Shown here: piece by piece, positions 1-7,332 of the stretch | How the letters are laid out: each line of letters opens with the position of its first letter | How positions within the stretch are numbered: position 1 is the stretch's first letter | Assembly: GCA_046759145.1 (NCBI GenBank) | Contig: JBHIBR010000029.1 | Coordinates: forward strand, 1-10,846 | Length of the DNA: 10,846 bases | Origin: JBHIBR01 sp046759145 [NCBI: Nitrospinota bacterium] | GTDB taxonomy: Bacteria > UBA8248 | Reading direction: 5' to 3' | The notes under the pieces: model-generated | The model's input: only the letters and a program-made list of their open reading frames with translations | Databases searched by the model: none | What the model was told of the DNA's origin: nothing | Made by a program: the position numbers and the translations under genes

Positions 1-2096
1 AGGAGACCTTCGGGGACCTTGATGAGGTCGGGCGCTTCTCCCGCCGGCGGGGCCGGGGGCTTTTTCCCGCGAAGCCGCCCCAGGGCGAAGAGGAGGTGGA
101 AGCGCACCCGGCCGTGGCGCACGCGAAGGGTCCGGAGGGTGGCCGGGTGGGCGGGGGCGTCCGATTCGAGGGAGAAGTCAGCGTCCGGCCGGGCGGCGAC
201 CTCCCAGCGCAGGGGAGCGAGCTCTCGCAGCGAGATGGCCGCCTCGCGCTTCAAGTGGAATCCCTCCCGCAGCATCCTGCCGGAGCGGCTTGCGAGCGGG
301 GCCCTCACCACACTTAGCAGACCCGCCACCTTCCCGCGCCGCTCCCACAGGAGGTAACGGGCCACCACCTGCTCCCACACGTCGAAGCGGCCGCTGCTCC
401 CACCTCCATCGAGCACGAAGGAGCGCCCGTCGGGGAGCCGCAGGTGAGCGGCGTCCACCCTGCCCGCCTCGAGGAAGGTAAGGGAGAGGTTGCCGCCCTC
501 TCGCGCGAAGAGTTGGGGGCCGAGGTAGAGCGCCCCCGCGAGCGCCAGGCACAGGAGGCCCTCCCCCCGCCTCCGCCAGGTGGATGCGGCAAGGAGAAAG
601 CTCATGGCCACGACGAAGAGGACCATCTCGGGGGCGCGGGGCGGGAAGACTTGGACAGAGGCGTGGGGGAGCGAGGAGAAAAAGTAGGCGCCCCGGAGGA
701 GGACCTCCGTCAGAAGATAGAGGGGCGCTGCTGCGAGGCCCGCCAGCTCCTCCCAGAGGAGGCTCATCGCCGAGACCACAAGCGCCAGCGGCACGACCAG
801 CGAGGCGACGGGGATGAGGGCGAGGTTCGCGAGCGGGCCCACCAGGCTCACCCGGTGGAAGTAGCGTGCCGCGAGGGGAAGGACCGCCATCCCCACCACC
901 AGCGTGATGATGGCAAACTGAACCGCCCTCCTCCGCCACCTCCCCTCGGGCTGGGGAAGCCGGGGCAGAGCCAGGGCGATGGCGAAGACCGAGAGGAAGG
1001 AGAGCTGGAAGCCCGCGTCCCCCAGCGCATTGGGGTTCCAAAGCAGGATGAGGAAGGCCGCCAGCAGGAGGGTCTCCAGGAGCGCCTTCTCCCGCTCGGC
1101 GATGCGCGCCAGGAGGTAGACCACCACCATGATGGAGGCCCGCACGGTGGACACCCGCGCCCCTGTGAGCAGGGCGTAGAGGACGACCACGGGGATGACC
1201 GCAAGGGCCGCCGCTTTGGCGGGCGTGAAGACGATGGGCCGAATTGGATACCACCGGGGCGGCAGTTCCCGGAAAGCGAAGCGGAAGAGGAGGAAGAAAG
1301 CGAAGGCCACGAAGCCCACATGCAGGCCCGAGATGGCCAGCAGGTGGCCCGTGCCCGAGCGCGCGAAGATCTGCTTCACCTCCGGGGGGAGGCCCTCCCG
1401 CTCGCCCAGAGCGAGGGCGGAGAGGAGCTCTCCGTGGGGAGTGGGGAGGCGGCCCTTGAGGAAGGCCACCATCCGCCTGCGGGCAGCAAACAGGAGGCCG
1501 AGCAGGGGATTTCCCCCATGGCGCTCCAGGGTCTCTACGCGCCGGGCACTGACCGCCCCCACCGCCGATACCCCCTGACGGTCGAGGTATGCGCCGAAGT
1601 CGAATCCCCCCGGGTTCGCGTAGCCCCTCGGCCGGCGCAGCTGCACCCAACGGACCAGCACCCGGTCGCCGTAGTGAAGCTCCGGTCCGCCCCCGTAGAG
1701 GGAGAGCCTTGCCTTCCCCGCCGCAGGGACCCGCACCCCCCGCTCGAGGAGCTCCTCCACTCCCACCACGATGCGCCGGAGCTTGAGGCCCCGGGCCACA
1801 GGCTCCCGCACCACGCCCGCCAGGTGGGTCCGGCCCGCGGGGAGCCGCCGCTTGAGGTGGTGGGAGGGGAGCTGCCTCTCCAGCAGGGCGGGGCGGAGAG
1901 TCCCTCCCAGGAGGGAGGCGGCCGCCAGCAGGGCGAGGCCCACCCTTCCGCTCCGGAAGCCGGCCCAGAGGAGGAGAGAAGAGAGGAGCACCACTCCCGC
2001 CGCCGCGAGCGGGAGCTCCACCAGCGCCGCCATCACGGTGCCCACCACGTAGGCGAGGGCGACGGTGGGCAAAGGCGCGGGAGGAGCGAAGCCCAT
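1..2096 (-). CDS. comEC: ComEC/Rec2-family DNA internalization channel protein (3' end cut by window edge)
   Basis: ComEC is the inner-membrane channel that takes single-stranded DNA into the cytoplasm during natural transformation. I translated 698 codons by hand; the frame is open to base 3. Residues 10-70 hold hydrophobic segments. Residues about 90-190 match the soluble N-terminal (DUF4131/OB-like) domain, with GDRVLV and NPGGFDFGAYL. The competence core has the hallmark HLLAISGLHVG (251-261), GARVSTVRASIM (312-323), GFQLSFLSV (362-370) and ANLALIPVASLVVPL (423-437). Residues from about 538 align with the C-terminal metallo-beta-lactamase-like domain (FLEAGRVDAAHLRLPDGRSF, then VLDGGG), but the expected metal-binding motifs are absent. 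The ATG is well supported: GGAGG (2103-2107, minus strand) lies six bases upstream. The gene is divergent from the MFS transporter. Family identity is very safe; whether this organism is transformable cannot be judged, since comEC homologues are widespread. Confidence 0.93.
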   Translation of the reverse strand, partial: MGFAPPAPLPTVALAYVVGTVMAALVELPLAAAGVVLLSSLLLWAGFRSGRVGLALLAAASLLGGTLRPALLERQLPSHHLKRRLPAGRTHLAGVVREPVARGLKLRRIVVGVEELLERGVRVPAAGKARLSLYGGGPELHYGDRVLVRWVQLRRPRGYANPGGFDFGAYLDRQGVSAVGAVSARRVETLERHGGNPLLGLLFAARRRMVAFLKGRLPTPHGELLSALALGEREGLPPEVKQIFARSGTGHLLAISGLHVGFVAFAFFLLFRFAFRELPPRWYPIRPIVFTPAKAAALAVIPVVVLYALLTGARVSTVRASIMVVVYLLARIAEREKALLETLLLAAFLILLWNPNALGDAGFQLSFLSVFAIALALPRLPQPEGRWRRRAVQFAIITLVVGMAVLPLAARYFHRVSLVGPLANLALIPVASLVVPLALVVSAMSLLWEELAGLAAAPLYLLTEVLLRGAYFFSSLPHASVQVFPPRAPEMVLFVVAMSFLLAASTWRRRGEGLLCLALAGALYLGPQLFAREGGNLSLTFLEAGRVDAAHLRLPDGRSFVLDGGGSSGRFDVWEQVVARYLLWERRGKVAGLLSVVRAPLASRSGRMLREGFHLKREAAISLRELAPLRWEVAARPDADFSLESDAPAHPATLRTLRVRHGRVRFHLLFALGRLRGKKPPAPPAGEAPDLIKVPEGL

Positions 2097-2135
2097 GGAG
2101 CCCCTCCGGGGATGCACGGGAGAAAGAATGGGCCG

Positions 2136-2144
2136 ATTCTACCA
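2136..2144 (-). promoter_or_regulatory. Candidate extended -10 promoter for comEC
   Basis: Read on the minus strand this is TGGTAGAAT: a TGn extension followed by TAGAAT, one mismatch from the sigma-70 -10 consensus. It would start transcription near 2129 and leave a leader of about 33 bases before the comEC ATG at 2096. No convincing -35 hexamer lies 16-18 bases upstream, which extended -10 promoters can tolerate. This is a motif match only. Confidence 0.35.
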
Positions 2145-2243
2145 CCCGGCAGCAAAGCAGCGCGAGGGGCGCGTCTTGCGACGGCGGAGGGCGCGGCGTA
2201 GGGTTGCGGGGTCGGGCGGCCCCTTCAGGGGAGAAAGAGCGCG

Positions 2244-3503
2244 GTGGAGGGAGGCCCTCGTGCCGAGGAGAAGAGGCTGCCGGGCTGGCTCTGGGCCCTG
2301 TGCCTGGCCCAGGTGGCGAGCCTCCAGGTGTATGCAAGCTACGCCGTGGCCCTCCCCCTGCTCAAGAGCGAGTGGTCTTTGACCAACGCCCAGGCGGGCG
2401 GCATCTACACCGCCTACTACGTGGGCTACATCCTGGCCACCATGGTGCTCGCCACCGCCTCGGACTATCTGGGATCGCGCCGCGTGTGGCTCGCCTCGGT
2501 GCTCTGGTCTGGAGGGGCGAACCTCCTCTTTCCGCTCTTCGCCCAGGGCTTCTGGTCGGGGCTCATCTGCCGGGCTCTCACCGGGATGGGGCTTGCGGGT
2601 AGCTTCGCTCCCGCCGTCCGACTGGTCTCCCTGCGGGCGGGCGAGATGGTCCGGGGGAGGTTCCTCGGAGTTTTCGCCTTCTCCTACACCCTGGGGGTTG
2701 CTCTCTCCACGTTGGTGACGGGCGCCCTCCTCCCCGCCCTGGGGTGGCGCGGGGCGTTTTTGTTGACCTCGGCGGGCCCGCTGGGGGCGGCCCTCATCGG
2801 CGCAATCGCTCTCCCCCGCGACCCGGAGGAGGCCCGGGGGCGGGAGGCCTTCGAGTTCCCCCCCCTCAACCGCCCGACCGTCATCGCCATCCTCTCCTAC
2901 ACCCTCCACCGCTGGGAGGTCTTCGGCTTCCGCGCCTGGGTGGTGGCTTTCCTCTCGGCCGCGCTCATGCGCGAGGGGCTGGGCCAGCCCGAAGCGGTGG
3001 AGAAGGCGGCCGTGGCAGCCGGGGTTCTCATCATGCTGAGCGCTTTCGGCAACCTGCTTGGCGGCTACAGCTCAGACCGCTTCGGCCGCCGGGCGACGCT
3101 CGCAGCCTTTTTCTCGGCTAGCTCGCTCCTGAGCCTCACCGCCGGCTTCTTGTTCACCATCCCCTACGCCTGGCTCGTGGCTTTCTGCGCGGTGTGGGTG
3201 CTCTTCATCACGGGGGACGCGCCCGTGTTCCTGGCCACGGCGGCCCAGGTGGCCCCTCGCCGGCATCTGGGCTCGGTCATGGGGCTCAACACGGGCTTCG
3301 CATTCGTCCTCGGGGCCATGTCGTCCCCGGCGGTGGGATGGGTGCTCGACCTCACGAACGCTTCTGCGGGAGGCGCTTATCCGACTTTCTGGGGCGCCGC
3401 CTTCGCGGTGCTGGGAGCGGTCGCCCTGCTCGGCCTTCCCTGCGTCGCCCTCCTGGGTCCAGGGGCCGAGGGGAGGCGGGCCAAGGAGAGAGAGGCGGGG
3501 TGA
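2244..3503 (+). CDS. Major facilitator superfamily (MFS) transporter, substrate unknown
   Basis: This is a 419-residue secondary transporter of the usual 12-helix MFS length. The 2-3 loop carries a motif-A-like SDYLGSRR (73-80). The equivalent loop of the second half has the clearer GGYSSDRFGRR (273-283), so both six-helix halves are visible. A polar central loop lies around residues 192-210 (PRDPEEARGREAFEFPPLNR). The C-terminus is short, basic and charged. The start is GTG at 2244, with the purine-rich AGGGGAG (2227-2233) ten bases upstream; an in-frame TAG at 2199 excludes a much longer protein. Nothing in the sequence identifies the substrate; uptake of an organic acid or efflux are both possible. 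It is divergent from comEC and followed by aspS on the same strand after 59 bases, but the AT-rich gap suggests aspS has its own promoter. Confidence 0.9.
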   Translation: MEGGPRAEEKRLPGWLWALCLAQVASLQVYASYAVALPLLKSEWSLTNAQAGGIYTAYYVGYILATMVLATASDYLGSRRVWLASVLWSGGANLLFPLFAQGFWSGLICRALTGMGLAGSFAPAVRLVSLRAGEMVRGRFLGVFAFSYTLGVALSTLVTGALLPALGWRGAFLLTSAGPLGAALIGAIALPRDPEEARGREAFEFPPLNRPTVIAILSYTLHRWEVFGFRAWVVAFLSAALMREGLGQPEAVEKAAVAAGVLIMLSAFGNLLGGYSSDRFGRRATLAAFFSASSLLSLTAGFLFTIPYAWLVAFCAVWVLFITGDAPVFLATAAQVAPRRHLGSVMGLNTGFAFVLGAMSSPAVGWVLDLTNASAGGAYPTFWGAAFAVLGAVALLGLPCVALLGPGAEGRRAKEREAG

Positions 3504-3512
3504 GGAAATGCG

Positions 3513-3541
3513 TTGCCCCCTGTCTCCGAGTGTGCTAGAGA
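3513..3541 (+). promoter_or_regulatory. Candidate promoter of the aspS-era unit in an AT-rich leader
   Basis: TTGCCC (3513-3518) is followed after 17 bases by TAGAGA (3536-3541), which is preceded directly by TGC, an extended -10 pattern. The start would fall near 3548. Bases 3541-3580 contain only 11 G or C in 40 by hand count, extreme for this window, as expected of a melting region. A second -10-like TATTAT lies at 3554-3559 but would start inside the gene unless translation begins at the GTG at 3593. Confidence 0.35.
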
Positions 3542-3562
3542 ATCATAAGTGTTTATTATTGA

Positions 3563-5377
3563 ATGGATAAAAAGCGCAAGGGGGCAGACCTAGTGAGCGC
3601 CTCCCTACCCCTCCGACGGAGCCATACCTGCGGTGAGCTCCGCCCCGAGCACGTGGGCCAGCGCGCCACCCTCATGGGGTGGGCTGGGAGTTGCCGCGAC
3701 CACGGGGGGCTCATCTTCATCGACCTGCGCGACCGATACGGGCTCACCCAGGTGGTGGCCGACCCGAGTCGCGCCCCCGAGGCCCACCGTGCGGCCGAGC
3801 GGGTGAGGGGGGAGTTCGTCCTCGCCGTCACGGGCACCGTGGAGCGCCGGCCCGAGGGGACGGAGAACCCCCACCTCCCCACCGGGGGGGTGGAGCTCAG
3901 GGCAGATAGCCTCGCCATCCTGAACGAGGCCAAGACCCCTCCCTTCTCCATCGCTGATGACACAGACGCCACCGAGGCCCTCCGCCTCCAGTACCGCTAC
4001 CTCGACCTGAGGCGGCCGGCCCTCCAGGCGAATTTCCTCCTCCGCCACCGGGTCACTCAAGTGGTTCGCAATTACCTCAGCGCCCACGGGTTTGTGGACA
4101 TCGAGACGCCCGTCCTCACCCGCAGCACCCCCGAAGGGGCCCGCGACTACCTGGTGCCGAGCCGGGTGAACCGCGGGAAGTTCTACGCACTTCCCCAGAG
4201 CCCCCAGCTCTTCAAGCAGATCCTCATGATCGCGGGCTTCGACCGCTACTACCAGGTGGTGAAGTGCTTCCGGGATGAGGACCTCAGGGCGGACCGCCAG
4301 CCCGAGTTCACCCAGGTGGACATCGAGATGTCGTTCCCGGAGCGGGAGGAGTTCTTCGGCCTCATGGAGGGGCTGATGGAGGCCATCTTCCGAGAGGCCA
4401 AGGGGGTGCAGCTCTCGCGCCCCTTCCCGCGCCTCACCTACCTGGAGGCCCTGGACCGCTACGGGACGGAGAGGCCCGACCTCCGCATCTCCCCCTGCCT
4501 GGCCGAGGTGACGGACATCGCCGCGGGGAGCGAGTTCCAGGTGTTCCGCCGCGCGGTGGCCGAGGGGGCAGTGGCGCGCGTGCTGGCGGGTCCGGGCATG
4601 GCGGGGGCGAGCCGCAAGGAGACTGATGGCATCATCGCCCGGGCGCAGGAACTGGGCGCGGGCGGGCTCGCCTGGGTGAAGTACACCGCCGAGGGCTTCC
4701 AGTCGCCCGTCGCGAAATTCTTCTCCGAGGGCGCCCTCCAGGAGCTCGCCGCCAGGGCGGGGGCCCGGCCCGGCGACCTGCTGATGATGGTGGCCGACAG
4801 GCCCGAGGTGAGCGCTCGCGTGCTGGGGGCGCTGCGGGAGGAGCTGGCGCGGGAGCGGGGCTGGCTCGACAGCGGGGGGGAGCCCTTTCGCTTCGTCTGG
4901 CTCACCGACTACCCCTTGGTCGAGTACGACGAGGCGGAGGGGCGCTTCGTCGCCGTCCACCACCCCTTCACAGCCCCGGCCGAGGAGGATATCCCCCTCT
5001 TCGAGACTGACCCCGCCCGCATCCGCGCCCTCGCCTACGACCTCGTGGTCAACGGGGAGGAGGTGGGGGGAGGGAGCGTCCGGATACACCATCGAGAGGT
5101 GCAGGAGAAGATGTTCCGGATCCTCGGCATCGGGGAGGAGGAGGCTCAGGCCCGTTTCGGCTTCCTCCTGGAGGCCCTCGAGTACGGCACCCCGCCCCAC
5201 GGCGGCATCGCCTTCGGCCTGGATCGCATCATGATGATCCTCGCGGGATCCCCGTCCATCCGTGACGTCATCGCCTTCCCCAAGACCCAGAGGGCCATCT
5301 GCCTCATGACGAGCGCCCCGGCCGAGGTGGAGCCCTCCCAGCTCAAAGAACTCGGGCTCGGGGGGACGCTCATCTGA
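3563..5377 (+). CDS. aspS: Aspartyl-tRNA synthetase, bacterial type, probably non-discriminating (Asp/Asn)
   Basis: A class II synthetase that charges tRNA with aspartate in the cytoplasm. It is 604 residues, normal for the bacterial type with the inserted GAD domain. The N-terminal OB fold that binds the anticodon starts near HTCGELRPEHVG (21-32). Other family marks are the flipping-loop region STPEGARDYLVPSR (188-201), QSPQLFKQI (212-220), motif 2 FRDEDLRADRQPEFTQVDIE (236-255) and motif 3 GIAFGLDRIMMILAG (548-562). The GAD insertion occupies roughly 290-430. His47 in RDHGGL sits where discriminating E. coli AspRS has Leu30; His there is associated with enzymes that also make Asp-tRNA(Asn). 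Start: the ATG at 3563 has no Shine-Dalgarno. The in-frame GTG at 3593 has AAGGGGG (3578-3584) eight bases upstream and gives a more usual N-terminus, so it may be the real start. The stop overlaps the era ATG by one base. Confidence 0.96.
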   Translation: MDKKRKGADLVSASLPLRRSHTCGELRPEHVGQRATLMGWAGSCRDHGGLIFIDLRDRYGLTQVVADPSRAPEAHRAAERVRGEFVLAVTGTVERRPEGTENPHLPTGGVELRADSLAILNEAKTPPFSIADDTDATEALRLQYRYLDLRRPALQANFLLRHRVTQVVRNYLSAHGFVDIETPVLTRSTPEGARDYLVPSRVNRGKFYALPQSPQLFKQILMIAGFDRYYQVVKCFRDEDLRADRQPEFTQVDIEMSFPEREEFFGLMEGLMEAIFREAKGVQLSRPFPRLTYLEALDRYGTERPDLRISPCLAEVTDIAAGSEFQVFRRAVAEGAVARVLAGPGMAGASRKETDGIIARAQELGAGGLAWVKYTAEGFQSPVAKFFSEGALQELAARAGARPGDLLMMVADRPEVSARVLGALREELARERGWLDSGGEPFRFVWLTDYPLVEYDEAEGRFVAVHHPFTAPAEEDIPLFETDPARIRALAYDLVVNGEEVGGGSVRIHHREVQEKMFRILGIGEEEAQARFGFLLEALEYGTPPHGGIAFGLDRIMMILAGSPSIRDVIAFPKTQRAICLMTSAPAEVEPSQLKELGLGGTLI

Positions 5378-6399
5378 TGAGGGCCGGGGAGGCCCCTGCG
5401 GGGGTCCCCAACGTGCAGGCGCCTTGGGGACCCCAAGCGGCCCGCCGCTTGGGGTCCCCGCGTTGGGGTGCCCCGGCGGCTGCGCCCGAGGGGGGGGAGG
5501 GGAGGCTCCCGGTTGCTGAGAGCGAGTTCCGCTCGGGCTTCGCCGCCATCCTGGGCCGGCCCAACGTGGGTAAGTCCACCCTCTTGAACTCGCTCCTGAA
5601 CCAGAAGCTCGCCATCGTCTCCCCGAAGCCGAACACCACCCGGTTGCGGGTGCTGGGCGTGCGGGAGGTCCCCGGGGCGCAGGTGGTGTTCCTCGACACG
5701 CCGGGCCTCCAGGCGGGGGACTCTCTGCTGGGCCGCTTCCTGGTGGGGCAGATCAAGGCGGCGGCCGTAGGGGCGGACCTCATCCTCTTCATCACCGACC
5801 CCTGGGGGGAGGAGAAGGACGGGGAGGCCATGGAGTTCGTGCGGGAGGTCAGGGCGCCCGTTTTCCTCTTGCTGAACAAGATCGACCGGGTGACCAAGGA
5901 GCGGGTGCTCGAGCTCCTCGCACGCTACCAGGAGCTCTACGCCTTCGAGGAGTTCTTCCCCCTGAGCGCGCTGCGGGGGACAAACGTGCCCGAGCTGCTG
6001 CGCTCGGTGGTCGATCACCTGCCCCAGGGGCCGCGCTACTTCCCCGAGGGGACCCTCACCGACATGCCTGAGCGGCAGGTGGCGGCGGAGCTCATCCGCG
6101 AACAGATTTTCCTCCAGACGCGGCAGGAGGTACCCTACGCCAGCGCGGTGGTGGTGGAGAGCCTCGAGCCCGACCCGCGCGGCATCTTCCACGTGGGGGC
6201 GGTGGTGTACGTGGAGCGCGAGTCCCAGCGGGCGATCCTCATCGGCAAGGGCGGCCGCCAGGTCAAGGCCATCGGGACGGCCGCCCGCCTCGAGCTGGAG
6301 CGCCGCCTGGGGAGCAAGGTGTTCCTCAAGCTCACCATCCGGGTGAAGCCCGACTGGCGGCAGAGGAGCCAGGCGCTCAAGGAGCTGGGCTTCGGATGA
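5377..6399 (+). CDS. era: GTPase Era, with unusual N-terminal extension
   Basis: Era is a Ras-like GTPase with a KH domain that binds the 3' end of 16S rRNA and helps assemble the 30S subunit. All G motifs are visible: G1 GRPNVGKS (60-67), G2 in PNTTR (85-89), G3 DTPG (107-110), G4 NKID (167-170) and G5 SAL (197-199). The C-terminal KH domain holds AILIGKGG (286-293) and ends in the typical LTIRVKPDWR (319-328). Era proteins usually begin a few residues before the FRSGF seen here at 51-55. This frame has about 50 extra residues, rich in Gly, Pro, Ala and Arg, encoded largely by palindromic DNA (5401-5474). In-frame starts are the ATG at 5377 (overlapping the aspS stop as TGATG, suggesting coupling), a GTG at 5413 and a TTG at 5449. 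None gives a normal-length N-terminus. The GTPase call is safe; the start is not. Confidence 0.95.
   Translation: MRAGEAPAGVPNVQAPWGPQAARRLGSPRWGAPAAAPEGGEGRLPVAESEFRSGFAAILGRPNVGKSTLLNSLLNQKLAIVSPKPNTTRLRVLGVREVPGAQVVFLDTPGLQAGDSLLGRFLVGQIKAAAVGADLILFITDPWGEEKDGEAMEFVREVRAPVFLLLNKIDRVTKERVLELLARYQELYAFEEFFPLSALRGTNVPELLRSVVDHLPQGPRYFPEGTLTDMPERQVAAELIREQIFLQTRQEVPYASAVVVESLEPDPRGIFHVGAVVYVERESQRAILIGKGGRQVKAIGTAARLELERRLGSKVFLKLTIRVKPDWRQRSQALKELGFG
5401..5474. repeat. Nested palindromes with 25-base spacing at the aspS-era junction
   Basis: A perfect 16-base inverted repeat has arms at 5426-5441 and 5444-5459 separated by two bases. Outside it, CCCCAACG (5406-5413) can pair with CGTTGGGG (5461-5468). 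The palindromic nonamer GGGG(T/A)CCCC occurs at 5401-5409, 5426-5434 and 5451-5459, exactly 25 bases apart, and a related GGGGTGCCCC follows at 5465-5474. It resembles a REP-like intergenic palindrome. If era is translated from 5377 it also lies inside coding sequence. A transcript would fold into a very stable stem here. Confidence 0.85.
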
Positions 6400-6514
6400 G
6401 GGCTCTCCGCCCTGGGGCGGGAAACCCGGTGCGCCACCTTATCCGGGAGGCACCTCGGGGCCGGACCTGAGCTGCCCCGCCTCCCCCGCCCTGCGATGGG
6501 CCGCACGCGAATCC

Positions 6515-7279
6515 ATGGCCTTCTACAACCTTGACGCCATCGTCCTGCGCAGGAGCCCTCTCACCGAGACGAGCTTCGTGGTCACCTTCTTCTCCCGCGA
6601 GATGGGAAAGCTCAGCGCCCTGGCCAAGGGCGCCCGCCGCAAGCGCAACCCCTTCGGGGCGAGCCTGGAGCCGGCCTCCCACGTGCGGGCCATCGTGGTG
6701 GGCCGGCCGACGGCGGAGCTCTTCCAGCTTCGCGCCTGCGAGCTGGCCGAGCGGATGGAGGGCCTCTGGGGGGAACTGGGGCGGATCGAGGGGGCCCTCT
6801 ACACGGTCTACCTGCTCGACCGCCTTTTGAAGGAGAGAGAGGCGGAGGAGGCCCTCTTCGGGCTGAGCCTACGGGTGCTGCGCGGGCTGGCGCGGGGGGA
6901 CGAGGTGGAGGGGACGCTCGCTCTCTTCGAGCTCAGGCTCCTCGCCCTGCTGGGCTACCAGCCGCCCCTGGAGGCGTGTCCCGCCTGCGGTCGCCCTCTT
7001 GCGAAAGGGGCGGCCTACCTGCCCGGCTCGGGGGACCTCCTCTGCGGGCGGTGCGCCCGATCCCGCCCAGGGGCGCGGGCGCTTCGGCCGGGCTCCCTCG
7101 AGGTGATGCGGGCGGCGGCGAGGCTCCCCGAGGAGAAGCTCTTCCAGATGCGGGTCGTCACACCCCTCCGGGCGGAGCTGCGGGAGTTTGCCCGCCGCTC
7201 ATTGAGCGCACGCCTGGGGGTGACTCTCCGGGAATTTGCCCTCCACGGGGAGGGGGAGACCACACCCCCGCCCCCTTGA
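6515..7279 (+). CDS. recO: DNA repair protein RecO
   Basis: RecO works with RecR (and RecF) in the cytoplasm to load RecA on SSB-coated single-stranded DNA and to anneal strands. The 254 residues fit the family. The N-terminal OB fold starts with YNLDAIVLRRSPLTETSFVV (4-23) and continues with GKLSALAKGARR (31-42). A helical domain follows. A four-cysteine zinc site is present at C155, C158, C177 and C180 (CPACGRP and LCGRCA). The C-terminus has a second helical part and a proline tail. The ATG at 6515 matches the family start but has no clear Shine-Dalgarno, which weakens the start slightly. The preceding 115 bases after era (6400-6514) show no gene and no convincing promoter, so recO is probably read through from aspS-era. 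The era-recO order is common in bacteria and supports the assignment. Confidence 0.92.
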   Translation: MAFYNLDAIVLRRSPLTETSFVVTFFSREMGKLSALAKGARRKRNPFGASLEPASHVRAIVVGRPTAELFQLRACELAERMEGLWGELGRIEGALYTVYLLDRLLKEREAEEALFGLSLRVLRGLARGDEVEGTLALFELRLLALLGYQPPLEACPACGRPLAKGAAYLPGSGDLLCGRCARSRPGARALRPGSLEVMRAAARLPEEKLFQMRVVTPLRAELREFARRSLSARLGVTLREFALHGEGETTPPPP

Positions 7280-7303
7280 CGCCTCTTCCCGCTGCACTAG
7301 ATT
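7276..7303 (+). promoter_or_regulatory. Candidate sigma-70-type promoter of argS overlapping the recO stop codon
   Basis: TTGACG (7276-7281), five of six consensus -35 bases, is followed after 16 bases by TAGATT (7298-7303), four of six -10 bases. The -35 includes the recO stop codon TGA (7277-7279). Transcription would start near 7310, about 23 bases before the argS ATG. This is the best -35/-10 pair I found in the window. It is a motif match only. Confidence 0.45.
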
Positions 7304-7332
7304 GAATCCGGCGCAATTCTCTGGGAGGGCCT

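Noticed and set aside
178-2337. A 719-codon minus-strand open frame and a 585-codon plus-strand open frame (444-2201) over comEC
   Set aside because: Both are Gly/Pro/Arg- or Glu/His/Gln-rich shadow frames typical of high-GC DNA; the comEC frame has family motifs throughout.
2097-3503. Functional link between comEC and the MFS transporter
   Set aside because: They are divergent with separate leaders and no shared substrate is suggested by the sequence.
3605-5200. A 531-codon minus-strand open frame opposite aspS
   Set aside because: Low-complexity antisense shadow; aspS has all class II motifs on the plus strand.
5146-6192. A 348-codon minus-strand open frame opposite era
   Set aside because: Antisense shadow of the aspS end and era; no recognisable domain.
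6415-6470. Cobalamin-riboswitch-like GGGAAACCCGGTG stretch between era and recO
   Set aside because: Only a short resemblance; the B12-box and the rest of the conserved core are missing, and recO is not an expected target.
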